Origin: an uncultured Roseateles sp.
Lineage (GTDB): Bacteria; Pseudomonadota; Gammaproteobacteria; Burkholderiales; Burkholderiaceae
NCBI GenBank assembly: GCA_946886855.1
Contig: CAMPJJ010000011.1
Coordinates: 19,585-83,584 of the forward strand
Length of the DNA stretch: 64,000 bases
Direction of reading: 5' to 3'
This document shows positions 25,381 through 33,706 of this stretch, piece after piece. The position numbers and the translations under genes were made by a program. How positions within the stretch are numbered: position 1 is the stretch's first letter; every line of letters starts with the position of its first letter. Under the pieces are notes generated by a model. It saw only the letters and a program-made list of their open reading frames with translations. It ran no database searches and was not told the DNA's origin.

Positions 25381-26151
25381 ATGAGCCAGTCCCCCAACCC
25401 CCACCGCCACCCGCGCACCGAAGCGGACGTGCGCATCGACCTCGCCGCCGCCTATCGTCTGGCCGCGCTCGCGGGCTGGGACGACACGATCTACACGCAC
25501 CTGTCGGCCGCCGTGCCAGGCGAGCCCGGCGTCTACCTGCTGAATGAATTCGGCCTCGGCTTCGACGAGGTCAGCGCCTCCAGCCTGGTGAAGATCGACG
25601 TGCGCGGGCGCGTCGTCGACGGCAGCGGCCGCCGCGTCAACCCCAGCGGCTTCGCGATCCACGGCGCGGTACATGCCGCCCGGCCCGACGTCGAATGCGT
25701 GATCCACCTGCACGCCCCCTGGGGCGTCGCGCTGGCGATGCTGCCCGGCGGTCTTCAGCCGACCTCGCAATGGGCGATGCGCCTGCATGGCCGGCTTGGC
25801 CGCCATGCCTACGAAGGCCTCGCGCTGGGCGCGGACGAACAGGCCCGATTGGTTGCCAGTCTCGGCGCGCTCGACGGACTGATCCTCGAGAACCACGGCA
25901 CGCTGACCGTCGGCCGCTCGGTGGCCGAGGCCTATCTGCTGATGCACATCCTCGAGCGCGCCGCGCAGGCGCAGCTGCGCGCGATGGCCGCCACGGCCGC
26001 AACCGGCGGCCAGGTGCTCCAGGTCACCGACGACCTGGCCGCCCTCACCCACCGTCAATGGATCGGCGACGGCACCGAACGCGACGGCGACGCCGAATGG
26101 CCTGCGCTGCTGCGTCGCGTGGACCGGCTCTCGCCCGGCTTCCGCAACTGA
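25381..26151 (+). CDS. Class II aldolase/adducin-domain protein
   Basis: 256 residues of the L-fuculose-phosphate aldolase fold. LAALAGWDDTIYTHLSAAVPG begins the domain, NPSGFAIHGAVHAARPDVECVIHLHAPWG carries the metal-binding H-x-H, and LENHGTLTVGRSVAEAYLLMHILE gives the third His region. The usual catalytic Glu is not obvious, so it may be a decarboxylase-like or non-enzymatic member. A tautomerase gene follows 26 bases downstream, which suggests a two-gene operon acting on a small carbonyl acid. Confidence 0.9.
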   Translation: MSQSPNPHRHPRTEADVRIDLAAAYRLAALAGWDDTIYTHLSAAVPGEPGVYLLNEFGLGFDEVSASSLVKIDVRGRVVDGSGRRVNPSGFAIHGAVHAARPDVECVIHLHAPWGVALAMLPGGLQPTSQWAMRLHGRLGRHAYEGLALGADEQARLVASLGALDGLILENHGTLTVGRSVAEAYLLMHILERAAQAQLRAMAATAATGGQVLQVTDDLAALTHRQWIGDGTERDGDAEWPALLRRVDRLSPGFRN

Positions 26152-26177
26152 ATTCCCATCACTCCAAGGAGCACCCC

Positions 26178-26369
26178 ATGCCCACCCTCCGCGTCGAACT
26201 CTTCGAAGGCCGGACCCCGCAACAGAAGGCCGATCTGGCCAAGGAACTCACCGAAGCCTGCGTGCGCGTGCTCGGCGGGAGCGCGGACGGCGTCGATGTC
26301 GTGTTCTTCGACATCAAGCGTCAGGACTGGGCGACCGGCGGGGTGCTGTGGAGCGACAAAGGCAAGTGA
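26178..26369 (+). CDS. 4-oxalocrotonate tautomerase-family protein
   Basis: 63 residues. Pro follows the initiator Met and would be the N-terminal catalytic base once Met is removed. The sequence MPTLRVELFEGRTPQQKADL ... VVFFDIKRQDWATGG fits the 4-OT family in length and pattern, including a C-terminal Trp near the active site. AAGGAG lies seven bases before the ATG. It pairs with the class II aldolase gene. Confidence 0.92.
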   Translation: MPTLRVELFEGRTPQQKADLAKELTEACVRVLGGSADGVDVVFFDIKRQDWATGGVLWSDKGK

Positions 26370-26419
26370 TCCGCGAGGGCTTCAGCACTTCCACGGCCGC
26401 TGGCCCTCACCCCCACCCC

Positions 26420-26435
26420 CTCCCGCAAGCGGGAG
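26420..26435. repeat. REP-like palindrome between convergent genes
   Basis: CTCCCGC-AA-GCGGGAG forms a tight hairpin, flanked by CCCTCACCCCCACCC on the left and AGGG on the right. Palindromes of this composition are dispersed in many beta- and gamma-proteobacterial genomes. It lies between the tautomerase gene and the convergent Bug gene, where it could also end transcription. Confidence 0.6.
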
Positions 26436-26453
26436 AGGGAGCAGGAGCACCGA

Positions 26454-27485
26454 TCACTCCGGCTCGATCCCCGCCGCCTTGATGATCTGCCCCCACTTGC
26501 GGGTCTCCGCCTCCTGGAACAGGCGCAGCTCGTCCGGCGTGCTGGCCCAGGCGTCCACGCCGGCGCCTTCGAAGAAGGTCTTCGCCGGCACGCTGCGCAG
26601 CGCCGCCGTCAGCAGCTCGCGCAGCCGCTGCACCACCGGCGCGGGCGTGCTCGCCGGCACATAGGCCGCGAACCAGTAGCTCATGTCGTAGCCCTTGACG
26701 CCGGCTTCATCGATCGTCGGCACGTCCGGCAGCAGTGGTGAGCGCTTCGTCATCGAGAACCCCAGCGCCCTCACCTTCCCCGCCTTGATCTGCGGCAGAC
26801 CGGTCGCCGTGTCGGTGATCATGAAATCGACCTGTCCGCCGATGAGGTCGGTCAGCGCGGGCGGATTGCTCTTGTACGGCACGTGCAGCAGTTGCGTGTG
26901 GGACAGCTGCTGGAACTGCTCGCCCGCGACGCGGCTCGACGCGCTGCCGCTGCCGAAGCTCACCTTGCCGGGCTCGCGCTTCGCGCGCGCGATCACGTCC
27001 GCCACGGTCTTGTACGGGCCATCCGCCTTCACCACCATCACCTGGCCACCCTTGCCCAGCCCGGTCACCGGCGCGAAGTCCTTCACCGGGTCGTAGGGCA
27101 GCTTGCGGTACAGATGCGGATTGGCGGCCTGCGTCGTGTTGGTCGTGATCAGCACCGTGTAGCCGTCCGGCGCCGCGCGCGCGCCCTGCTGCGCGGCGAG
27201 CATGCCGCTCGCCCCGGCCTTGTTGTCGACGACGACCGGCAGCTTGGTCTGCTCCGTGATCGCCTGGCCCAGCGCCCGCGCCAGCTGGTCCGTCGCGCTC
27301 GCCGCAGCGAACGGGACCAGGAAGGTGATGGGCTTGCTCGGGTAGCCGCCCGCGCCGGAAGCCTGGGCCAGGGCTTGCCCCGGCGCAGCCACGGACAGCG
27401 CCACGGACAGTGCCATGGGAAGCGCCGCGGCGCACGCCGCAGTCCGCAGCGCGTGTCGCCGGCTGATCGATCTCTGGGAACTCAT
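26454..27485 (-). CDS. Bug-family periplasmic solute receptor (TctC-like)
   Basis: 343 residues. An Arg-rich n-region (RSISRRHALRTAA, possibly Tat-like) precedes the hydrophobic core and ALAQ cleavage region, then GYPSKPITFLVPFAAASATD. Bug hallmarks: VDNKAGASGMLAAQQGA, HVPYKSNPPALTDLIGGQVDF and SPLLPDVPTIDEAGVKGYD. The start overlaps the stop of the AtuA-family gene, so the two are one operon and the bound ligand is probably the substrate of that pathway. The LysR regulator beyond is divergent. Confidence 0.93.
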   Translation of the reverse strand: MSSQRSISRRHALRTAACAAALPMALSVALSVAAPGQALAQASGAGGYPSKPITFLVPFAAASATDQLARALGQAITEQTKLPVVVDNKAGASGMLAAQQGARAAPDGYTVLITTNTTQAANPHLYRKLPYDPVKDFAPVTGLGKGGQVMVVKADGPYKTVADVIARAKREPGKVSFGSGSASSRVAGEQFQQLSHTQLLHVPYKSNPPALTDLIGGQVDFMITDTATGLPQIKAGKVRALGFSMTKRSPLLPDVPTIDEAGVKGYDMSYWFAAYVPASTPAPVVQRLRELLTAALRSVPAKTFFEGAGVDAWASTPDELRLFQEAETRKWGQIIKAAGIEPE

Positions 27486-29365
27486 CGGGTCGTCTCCATC
27501 GTGTCGTTGTGATTCGGGATCGGTCGCCGGAGCAAGGGCAGCAGGTGCTCCGGCACCTCCAAAGGCATCGCCAGCAGGACGAAGGACAAGGCCTTGCCGT
27601 GGCTGTCGAGGTTCAGCGCATCGTTGACGCCGCCGTCCAGGACGTCTTCCAGCACGAAGTTCATCGCATGCAGGCGCGGCAGCAGATGGCGCATCACGCG
27701 GCTCGGTCCGCGGGAGGCGAAGTGGCGGGCGACGGCCTCTTCGGTGAGCTGATCCACCAGCAGCGGGTACAGCGCCGGGTCCCAGGCGATCACGCTGATG
27801 TTGGACCGGTTGCCCTTGTCGCCGGTGCGGCCGTGAGCGGCGAAGCGGACGTCGACGCGGCAGGCGGGTGACGCAGTGGCGGTCCGGGACGCCGCCTTCA
27901 CGCGCGTCGCCAAGCGCGGGCTCTCCACGGTGCATGGGGGATCCCTCCTGGACCCCCAAGCACCATTCCGGCCCCAGCCGCCCTCGCTGCCTTCCGGTGA
28001 GAGCACCACCGTCGAAGGAGCGAGGGCTCGGGGGAACAGGCATGAACTCAGACCAAGTCGTTGACGCAGGCCGGTCCTCACGCCGCCGCCGCCCGCAGGA
28101 CCGCAGGTGTACAGCGCCGTGACCTCGCGCGTCAGACGCTCCGCGCCCGCGCGATCGGCATGATTGGCCGCCACGCGCAGCCGCACGTCGCGTGCATCGC
28201 CCGTCGGCAGCCGCGCCAGCGCCTCGCCGGCGTCGTCGCCCAGCACGCTCGCAACGCCGATCAGGTCCACGCGCAACGGCCCCTGCCGGTCCCCTTCTTC
28301 CAGCCGGGCCCGCAGCACCTCGGCGGCAAGCCGCGCGCGCGCCTCCGCGCCCGGGCCGGCGTAGGAGATCTCGCCCTCCGCCAACCAGCCGTTGGCAAAG
28401 AAGACGTTCGCCTTCAGCGCCTGCGGACGTGGATGTCCGCGCACGCCGGACAGGCGCACCTCGTCCGGGCCGACGCGCGTCACCTCCGCCCCGGCGATGT
28501 CGGCGACGACGTCCGGCGTGAGGTAGGCGGCCGGGTCGTGCAGCTCGTACAGCAGCTGTTCCTTGACCGTGTGCTCGTCGACGCAGCCGCCGGTGTTGTC
28601 GGCCTTGAAGACCGTGCAGCCGCCGTCGGCCTCCAAGCGCGCGATGGGGAATCCCACGCGCGCCAGGTCCGGCACGTCCTTGAATCCCGGGTCGGCGTAG
28701 TAGCCGCCGCAGACCTGGGCGCCGCACTCCAGCAGGTGGCCCGCCATCGTCGCGCCAGCCAGACGATCCCAGTCGTCGAGCGCCCAGCCGAAATGCGCCA
28801 GCGCCGGACCGACCGTCAACGACGGGTCCGCGACGCGGCCGGTGACGACGACGTCCGCCCCCCGTCGCAACGCGTCGGCGATGCCCTCGGCGCCGAGGTA
28901 GACATTGGCGCAGGCGATGGTGTCCGCCGCGATCGCGTGGCCCTCGCGCGCCAGCGTCTGAGTCAGCAACGCGCGCTGCGACGGCGACACCAGCGCGTCG
29001 CCGCCGACGACGGCAACGACTGGCACCCGCAGGCCGAGCTCGGCCGCCAGCGCCTGCACGCGTCGCGCCGCGGCCGGCGGATTCGCCGCGCCGAAGTTGC
29101 CCACGATCGGGATGCGGTGGACGAGGCAGTCCGCCAGCACCGGCCGCAGCATGTCGTCGAGCAGCGGCTCGAAACCGCCCTCGGGATCGCGCTGCCGGGC
29201 GAGCTGCGCCAATGCCAACGTGCGCTCGGCCAGCGTCTCGAAGATCAGCACCGCCGGACCGCCGAGGCGGATCAGCGTGTCCACGACCGGCCGCGCCGCG
29301 TCGGTGCGGTCGCCGGAGAAGCCGGCGGCGCAGCCGACGAGCAAGGAGGTGGAAACAGGGGCCAT
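27482..29365 (-). CDS. DUF1446/AtuA-family protein with C-terminal AtuA-like domain
   Basis: 627 residues from the ATG at 29365. The N-terminal DUF1446 domain (LVGCAAGFSGDRTDAARPVV, VVGGDALVSP, VTGRVADPSLTVGPALAHFGW, FKADNTGGCVDEHTVKEQLLYE) and the C-terminal domain with AHGRTGDKGNRSNISVIAWDPA are joined by an odd Gly/Arg/Ser-rich linker. AtuA is needed for acyclic terpene use in Pseudomonas; other members act on acyl-CoA-type substrates, and the exact reaction is unknown. Its stop overlaps the Bug receptor start. Confidence 0.88.
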   Translation of the reverse strand: MAPVSTSLLVGCAAGFSGDRTDAARPVVDTLIRLGGPAVLIFETLAERTLALAQLARQRDPEGGFEPLLDDMLRPVLADCLVHRIPIVGNFGAANPPAAARRVQALAAELGLRVPVVAVVGGDALVSPSQRALLTQTLAREGHAIAADTIACANVYLGAEGIADALRRGADVVVTGRVADPSLTVGPALAHFGWALDDWDRLAGATMAGHLLECGAQVCGGYYADPGFKDVPDLARVGFPIARLEADGGCTVFKADNTGGCVDEHTVKEQLLYELHDPAAYLTPDVVADIAGAEVTRVGPDEVRLSGVRGHPRPQALKANVFFANGWLAEGEISYAGPGAEARARLAAEVLRARLEEGDRQGPLRVDLIGVASVLGDDAGEALARLPTGDARDVRLRVAANHADRAGAERLTREVTALYTCGPAGGGGVRTGLRQRLGLSSCLFPRALAPSTVVLSPEGSEGGWGRNGAWGSRRDPPCTVESPRLATRVKAASRTATASPACRVDVRFAAHGRTGDKGNRSNISVIAWDPALYPLLVDQLTEEAVARHFASRGPSRVMRHLLPRLHAMNFVLEDVLDGGVNDALNLDSHGKALSFVLLAMPLEVPEHLLPLLRRPIPNHNDTMETTR

Positions 29366-29435
29366 GCCGCCGACTGTAGGCGGGCACCGTCTATCGGAGA
29401 ATTCGATTGTTCGGATCCAATGATCGAGCATTCAG

Positions 29436-30497
29436 ATGAATCCCATGACTCAGAAGAATCGGACGCGGCCATCCTCGACCTCGACCTCGACAGCCGCGGT
29501 GGCGGCGTCGGCGTCGGCGTCGGCGGCGTCGGCCGATGGCGGCTCCGCGCCCAACCTCTCGGCCCGGCAGCTCGCGGCCTTCGTCGCGCTGGCGGAGCTG
29601 CGCAGCTTCACGCGCGCGGCGGCGCAGTGCCACCTGTCGCAGCCGGCCTTCAGCGCGCTGATCCGGACGCTGGAGGAGAGCCTGGGCGCCCGGCTCTTCG
29701 ACCGCACGACACGCGCGGTCGAGCCCACGGTCGAGGGCAGCCTCTTCCTGGACCCCGCGCGGCGCCTGCTGCAGGACATGCGGCTCGCGACCGACGACCT
29801 GCGCGACCACGTCGCGCGCCGCCGCGGCCGCGTGGCGCTGGCCGCCTTGCCCGCGCTCGCCGCGGGTTGGCTGCCGCCGCACCTCGCGGCCTTCCGGCGC
29901 GACCATCCCGGCATTGCGCTCGACCTGGCGGACGTGCTGTCGGAGAGCTGCGTGGAGCGGGTGCGCGCCGGCCGTGCCGACCTCGCGCTGGCCGCCATTC
30001 GCGCCACCGCGCCGGAGTTGTCCGCGGCGCCGTTCCTCTCCGACGACTTCTACCTGGTCTGCCGCCGGGATCATCCGCTGGCGCGCCGTCGCCGACCCCG
30101 GCTGGCAGAGCTGGCGCACCTGGCCGTGATCGGCCTGGCGCGCCACAGCAGCGTGCGGCAGGCGCTGGACGCCGCCTTGGCGGCGCAGCCGCTGCGCCCG
30201 GTCCTGGCGCTCGAGCAGCTCAGCTCGGTCGCGGGCATGGTCGTCGCCGGCCTCGGCGTGACGCTGGTGCCGGCGCTGACGCTGTTCCACTTCCATCACC
30301 CCGACCTGATCGCGCGACCGATCGCGGACGAGGGGCTGCAGCGCCACATCTACCTGATCCGGCGCCGCGACCGCGCGCTGTCGGCTGCGGCGCAGGCGAT
30401 GGCGGACGCGCTGTGGCGCTGGGCCGCCGAAGGCCCGAAGCGCGCGGGCGTGACGGTGTGGTCCCCGCCCGTCGACATCGCCCCGTCTCGGTCTTGA
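29436..30497 (+). CDS. LysR-family transcriptional regulator
   Basis: 353 residues. A Ser/Ala/Thr-rich leader of about 38 residues from simple repeats comes before the winged helix (LSARQLAAFVALAELRSFTRAA, LSQPAFSALIRTLEESLGARLFDRTTR). The effector domain (RVALAALPALAAGWLPPHL ... VAGLGVTLVPALTL) follows. The ATG at 29436 or the one at 29445 may start it. It is divergent from the AtuA/Bug operon, its probable target. Confidence 0.92.
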   Translation: MNPMTQKNRTRPSSTSTSTAAVAASASASAASADGGSAPNLSARQLAAFVALAELRSFTRAAAQCHLSQPAFSALIRTLEESLGARLFDRTTRAVEPTVEGSLFLDPARRLLQDMRLATDDLRDHVARRRGRVALAALPALAAGWLPPHLAAFRRDHPGIALDLADVLSESCVERVRAGRADLALAAIRATAPELSAAPFLSDDFYLVCRRDHPLARRRRPRLAELAHLAVIGLARHSSVRQALDAALAAQPLRPVLALEQLSSVAGMVVAGLGVTLVPALTLFHFHHPDLIARPIADEGLQRHIYLIRRRDRALSAAAQAMADALWRWAAEGPKRAGVTVWSPPVDIAPSRS

Positions 30498-30614
30498 GCT
30501 TCGTGAAGGTTTTCACGCGGCGTGCCCGGGTCAGGCAATCACCTACAGCCAGAATGGCAAGGGTGACGCAGACATCGGGCGGCGGCGATGCGAGTATCCG
30601 CCCAGGAGAAAGTC

Positions 30615-31019
30615 ATGAAGATTCTGCTCGTGGATCCCTCGGACACCTTCCGCAAGATGCTTTGCGAGCGCCTGCGGGAAGTGCCCACCGCGACCGTGGT
30701 GGGCCAGGCCTCCGATGAGGACCAGGCGGTCCTGCTGGCCGCGCTGTGCGCCCCGGACCTCGTGCTGACCGAGCTGGACCTCGTCCGGGGATGCGGTTTC
30801 GCGCTGATGGAACGCCTGCGCCAGGCCGGCTACGAAGGCCTGGCCTACATGGTCACCTCGGCGGACGAGGCGGAATACGGCCCCCGATGCGTGGACGCGG
30901 GCATCACCGGCTTCTACGACAAGACCTACGACCTGGAGCGCCTGCTGCAGGCCTTGGCCGTGCTGGCGCAGGCGCCGGTGACCTTCGGCCAGTCCAGGAT
31001 CCGCGCCAGCGCGGTGTGA
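30615..31019 (+). CDS. Single-domain receiver protein with Glu at the phospho-acceptor position
   Basis: 134 residues, receiver fold only, no output domain. Acidic pocket Asp7 (LLVDPSD), Thr81 (MVTSAD) and Lys103 (YDKT) are kept. The acceptor strand reads PDLVLTELDL, so the usual Asp is Glu53, with Asp55 two places on. An Asp-to-Glu change often mimics phosphorylation, so this may be a constitutively active or phosphorylation-independent receiver. AGGAGAAAGTC precedes the ATG. No kinase is adjacent. Confidence 0.85.
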   Translation: MKILLVDPSDTFRKMLCERLREVPTATVVGQASDEDQAVLLAALCAPDLVLTELDLVRGCGFALMERLRQAGYEGLAYMVTSADEAEYGPRCVDAGITGFYDKTYDLERLLQALAVLAQAPVTFGQSRIRASAV

Positions 31020-31101
31020 GTCCATCGCCGCGCTCCTGCGATCGCGGCCCCGCCCCTTCCCCCTGTTCGTTTGAGGAAGTCCTCCTGCATGTTTGAGTGA
31101 G

Positions 31102-31121
31102 TACTGTATGCAAATACAGTA
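31102..31121 (+). promoter_or_regulatory. LexA-type SOS box
   Basis: TACTGTATGCAAATACAGTA fits the CTGT-N8-ACAG LexA consensus with extended TA ends, a near match to strong E. coli boxes. It overlaps a plausible promoter: TTGAGT (31093-31098), 16 bases, TACAGT (31115-31120). It lies 32 bases before the ATG of the small gene that follows. Confidence 0.85.
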
Positions 31122-31153
31122 TCATCGAGTCATCCAACTCCCGGAGTACCGGC

Positions 31154-31444
31154 ATGCTGCTCGACCTCAACAACGCGGCCTCGATCGTGGAATGGTGGTG
31201 CATCTTCCCTGAGCGTCACGGCCCCCTGCTGGCCGACTGGGAGCGCCGCCGGCCGGAGCATGCGGCGGAGATCGGTCGCGCCCGACGCCTGATCAAGGCG
31301 GATCCCGCGCGTCGCGCCCTGCTCGCCCGCGCGCAGGCCGAGGAAAGACAGGCAAGACCTGTCCCCGACTACCGGCTGTCCTTCGACGAGATGGCCGCGG
31401 GCGAACTTCGCGACGAAGACGGCGTGGGCCCCGCCGTGGCGTGA
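31154..31444 (+). CDS. Small unknown protein, predicted SOS-regulated
   Basis: 96 residues, no signal peptide or membrane helix. The N-terminus is hydrophobic/aromatic (LLDLNNAASIVEWWCIFPERH), followed by a charged helix rich in Arg and Glu (AEIGRARRLIKADPARRALLARAQAEE) and an acidic end. GGAG lies eight bases before the ATG. No known family. The only functional clue is the LexA box directly in its promoter, which predicts induction by DNA damage. Confidence 0.75.
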   Translation: MLLDLNNAASIVEWWCIFPERHGPLLADWERRRPEHAAEIGRARRLIKADPARRALLARAQAEERQARPVPDYRLSFDEMAAGELRDEDGVGPAVA

Positions 31445-31511
31445 GGCCCGCCCCGGCGCGTGGACCGCGCCGTGCCCGGCGGGATCGCCGCCTAGCCCGG
31501 TCCGTCAGGCA

Positions 31512-32354
31512 TCAGAAGCGGTACAGGTAGCCCATGAAGACGCGATTCTCGGTCGAGCTGTCGACCAGCGGGCTCTCCTTGATGCCGCTGCCCAGGCGGG
31601 TGACGCCGACGTCGACGAAGACCGAATGCCTGGCGTTGAACAGGTACATGCCACGCAGCGCGAGTTCCGCGTTGACCGTCGACTTGCCCTGGTAGGCCGC
31701 GCGGCCCGCGGTGACCTCGCCGGCGCGCACGCCGTAGTAGTAGTCGACGTACTTCTTGTCGAGCCAGTGCGCGCCCAGGCGCGGCGTCAGCATCACGTGC
31801 TGGCCGACGCGGAACGACCGTTCCAAGCTCAGCCCCAGGCGCTGGCCCTTGCTGTGGCCGGAGGCGTCGGCGGTCCACTCGGCGCCGAGTTCGGCGAAGT
31901 CGCTCTTCCACGCCGCCTTGGCGCCGACCCAGATGCCGCCCTTGCGCTCGGCCATGCCGTTGAGGATGGGCGCGTCGTCGGCCTCGTAGCCCGCGCCGTC
32001 CCACCTCGCCACCAGGCCGAAGTCCACGCGATGGCCCGGCGCCACGTCCCAGCGCGGCAGCTTCACCGTCAGGCCGGGTCCGAACACGCGCACCCAGCGG
32101 TTCTCGTACTGGATCATCGGCAGCACCAGGTTGTCGCGGTCGATGTCCTTGTAGGCCTTCTGCGTCGAGACCGCGCCGATGCCCAGGCCCCAGGTGGACG
32201 AGCCGCCGTCCGGGCCGTCCGGGCCGTCAGGACCGCCGGGGCCGGCCGCGCGCGCGCTCAAGGGCGCCGCCACGCAGAGGGCGGCGGCGGATGTCAGGGC
32301 GGTGCGCACCAGCGCCGTGGAAGCATGCGAGAGGAATCGTTTCTGCGTGACCAT
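31512..32354 (-). CDS. MipA/OmpV-family outer-membrane protein
   Basis: 280 residues. The signal peptide ends SARA; a Gly-Pro-Asp repeat then leads into STWGLGIGAVSTQKAYKDID, the start of MipA/OmpV barrels. Alternating beta-strand patterns continue to the C-terminal MGYLYRF with terminal Phe. E. coli MipA scaffolds murein enzymes, while OmpV relatives are outer-membrane proteins of unclear role. A hairpin lies 27 bases upstream of the start in the leader. Confidence 0.9.
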   Translation of the reverse strand: MVTQKRFLSHASTALVRTALTSAAALCVAAPLSARAAGPGGPDGPDGPDGGSSTWGLGIGAVSTQKAYKDIDRDNLVLPMIQYENRWVRVFGPGLTVKLPRWDVAPGHRVDFGLVARWDGAGYEADDAPILNGMAERKGGIWVGAKAAWKSDFAELGAEWTADASGHSKGQRLGLSLERSFRVGQHVMLTPRLGAHWLDKKYVDYYYGVRAGEVTAGRAAYQGKSTVNAELALRGMYLFNARHSVFVDVGVTRLGSGIKESPLVDSSTENRVFMGYLYRF

Positions 32355-32380
32355 GAGGGTTCCCGAGAGGGGCGGTGAAA

Positions 32381-32406
32381 AGAGCCCGCATCGTCGGGCG
32401 GGCTCT
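32381..32406 (-). terminator. Intrinsic terminator or leader hairpin before the MipA gene
   Basis: A perfect 9-bp stem AGAGCCCGC/GCGGGCTCT with an 8-base loop is followed on the minus strand by TTTT. It lies 151 bases after the upstream gene (32558-32959) and 27 bases before the MipA ATG, so it either ends that transcript or attenuates MipA. Confidence 0.75.
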
Positions 32407-32557
32407 CTTACTGGGCACTTACCGTACACGGCCCGGCAGCGGTGGCGCGTCGCCCGGTCGCGCGGCGCAAGCGGGCCTGTCCTGTCATCCCGGCCGTAGA
32501 CGAGGCCCTCGAGGATGCGCTCACCTGGGCGCACGCCCGCCGGCGCCCACGCCCCAC

Positions 32558-32959
32558 TCATGCCTCCGGCGACACCGTCCCCACCGCCTTCAACGCCGCG
32601 ATGACGCCCGAGTGCGCATGCACCAGTTCCGGCGACTGGTCGAATCGCTCCGCGTACCGCCGCATGAACGGGTCCGCGCTGTCGCGGTCCAGACTGAGCA
32701 GTCCGCGCAAGCGCTGGGCCACCGGCAGCGGCGTCTCCTTCGCATCCGCGGCACCGTCGATCGCCTCGTCGAGCATCGTGATCAGCCGGCTCAGCGGCTC
32801 CAGCCACTTCATCTCCTCGCCGAACGCCATGACCTGGAGGAACTCTCCCGAGCTCTGCGGGCCGTGGGCCTTCTGGTAGTCGCCGCGCTCGAGGTCCACC
32901 AGCGCGCGGTGGAGGTCGAGGAGGCTGCGTCGGAGCTGGTGGCAGGCGTCGGTGGTCAT
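32558..32959 (-). CDS. Conserved helical protein of unknown function
   Basis: 133 residues, mostly helical and soluble (LRRSLLDLHRALVDLERGDYQ, MKWLEPLSRLITMLDEAIDG, AQRLRGLLSLDRDSADPFMRRYAERFDQ). No membrane helix or signal. The start ATG is the first in a clear coding frame. The sequence looks like small proteins conserved in Burkholderiales without assigned role. No operon partner. Confidence 0.75.
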   Translation of the reverse strand: MTTDACHQLRRSLLDLHRALVDLERGDYQKAHGPQSSGEFLQVMAFGEEMKWLEPLSRLITMLDEAIDGAADAKETPLPVAQRLRGLLSLDRDSADPFMRRYAERFDQSPELVHAHSGVIAALKAVGTVSPEA

Positions 32960-33118
32960 GGCAGTGGACAGTAGTCGGGCGAAGCCCGCAGCCTATCGGC
33001 AAACGGCAGCGCCCGCCTGCCCCATTCGGGAGGCTCCCGTTCGCAACGCCCCCGTCCGGAAGGGTCCCATCCGGGTGGCTGTCCGCGGCGGTCCGCGGGG
33101 CAGCGTCGCCCGCTCCGC

Positions 33119-33682
33119 TCAGGGCTGCTGGGCCGGCTGCGCGGTCCGCGCGGCCGGGGCATTGGCGTGGGCCTTGGCCTTGGCGACGTACAGGTTGTAG
33201 GCCGGGATCGCGATCGCCAGCATCACGCCGGTGAACAGGACCGGGAACAGCAGCCCGAGAATGCGCACGCCCCAGGTGTTGGGCGGCGGCGGCGGGCCGA
33301 AGCGGTTGCCGCCCTGGCTGCCGGGGACGAACGCCCACACCAGCATGATCACCGGGAAGACCAGTGTCGCCGACCACCATCCGCTGATGTTCAGGTCATG
33401 GCACCGCTTGACGCCGGTGATGACGTGGAAGCACAGCAGCGCCAGGGACAGGACCACCGCGACCGCCGTCATGGCCTCGTCCCCGCCGCCGGTGGCCACG
33501 CCCAGGACGCGCGACAGGATCCCGTGCACGAGCGAGCCCGCCATCAGGTACGCGAGGTAGCGCAGCCGCCCGATGCGACCCTCGATGCCGAAGACGTTGA
33601 GGGGGGATGTGCCTTCGGAGAGCGCCACGTCGGCGACATGCGCCGTCGGCGCGGCGTATTGGTTCAAGGTCTGTTCAGTCAT
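33119..33682 (-). CDS. DUF805-family membrane protein
   Basis: 187 residues. A soluble N-terminus leads into the DUF805 signature NVFGIEGRIGRLRYLAYLM, then helices and the characteristic VKRCHDLNISGWW motif and FVPGSQGGNRFGPPPPPNT. Four or five membrane helices; the C-terminal helix (LLFPVLFTGVMLAIAIPAYNLY) is an addition. DUF805 proteins have no firm function. A 14-bp repeat array lies just upstream. Confidence 0.9.
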   Translation of the reverse strand: MTEQTLNQYAAPTAHVADVALSEGTSPLNVFGIEGRIGRLRYLAYLMAGSLVHGILSRVLGVATGGGDEAMTAVAVVLSLALLCFHVITGVKRCHDLNISGWWSATLVFPVIMLVWAFVPGSQGGNRFGPPPPPNTWGVRILGLLFPVLFTGVMLAIAIPAYNLYVAKAKAHANAPAARTAQPAQQP

Positions 33683-33706
33683 GGTGGCCTTCCTGCATGG
33701 ACTCGG

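Noticed and set aside
29366..29435. LysR binding site (T-N11-A) between the AtuA-family and LysR genes
   Set aside because: Several weak matches but none stands out enough to name a position.
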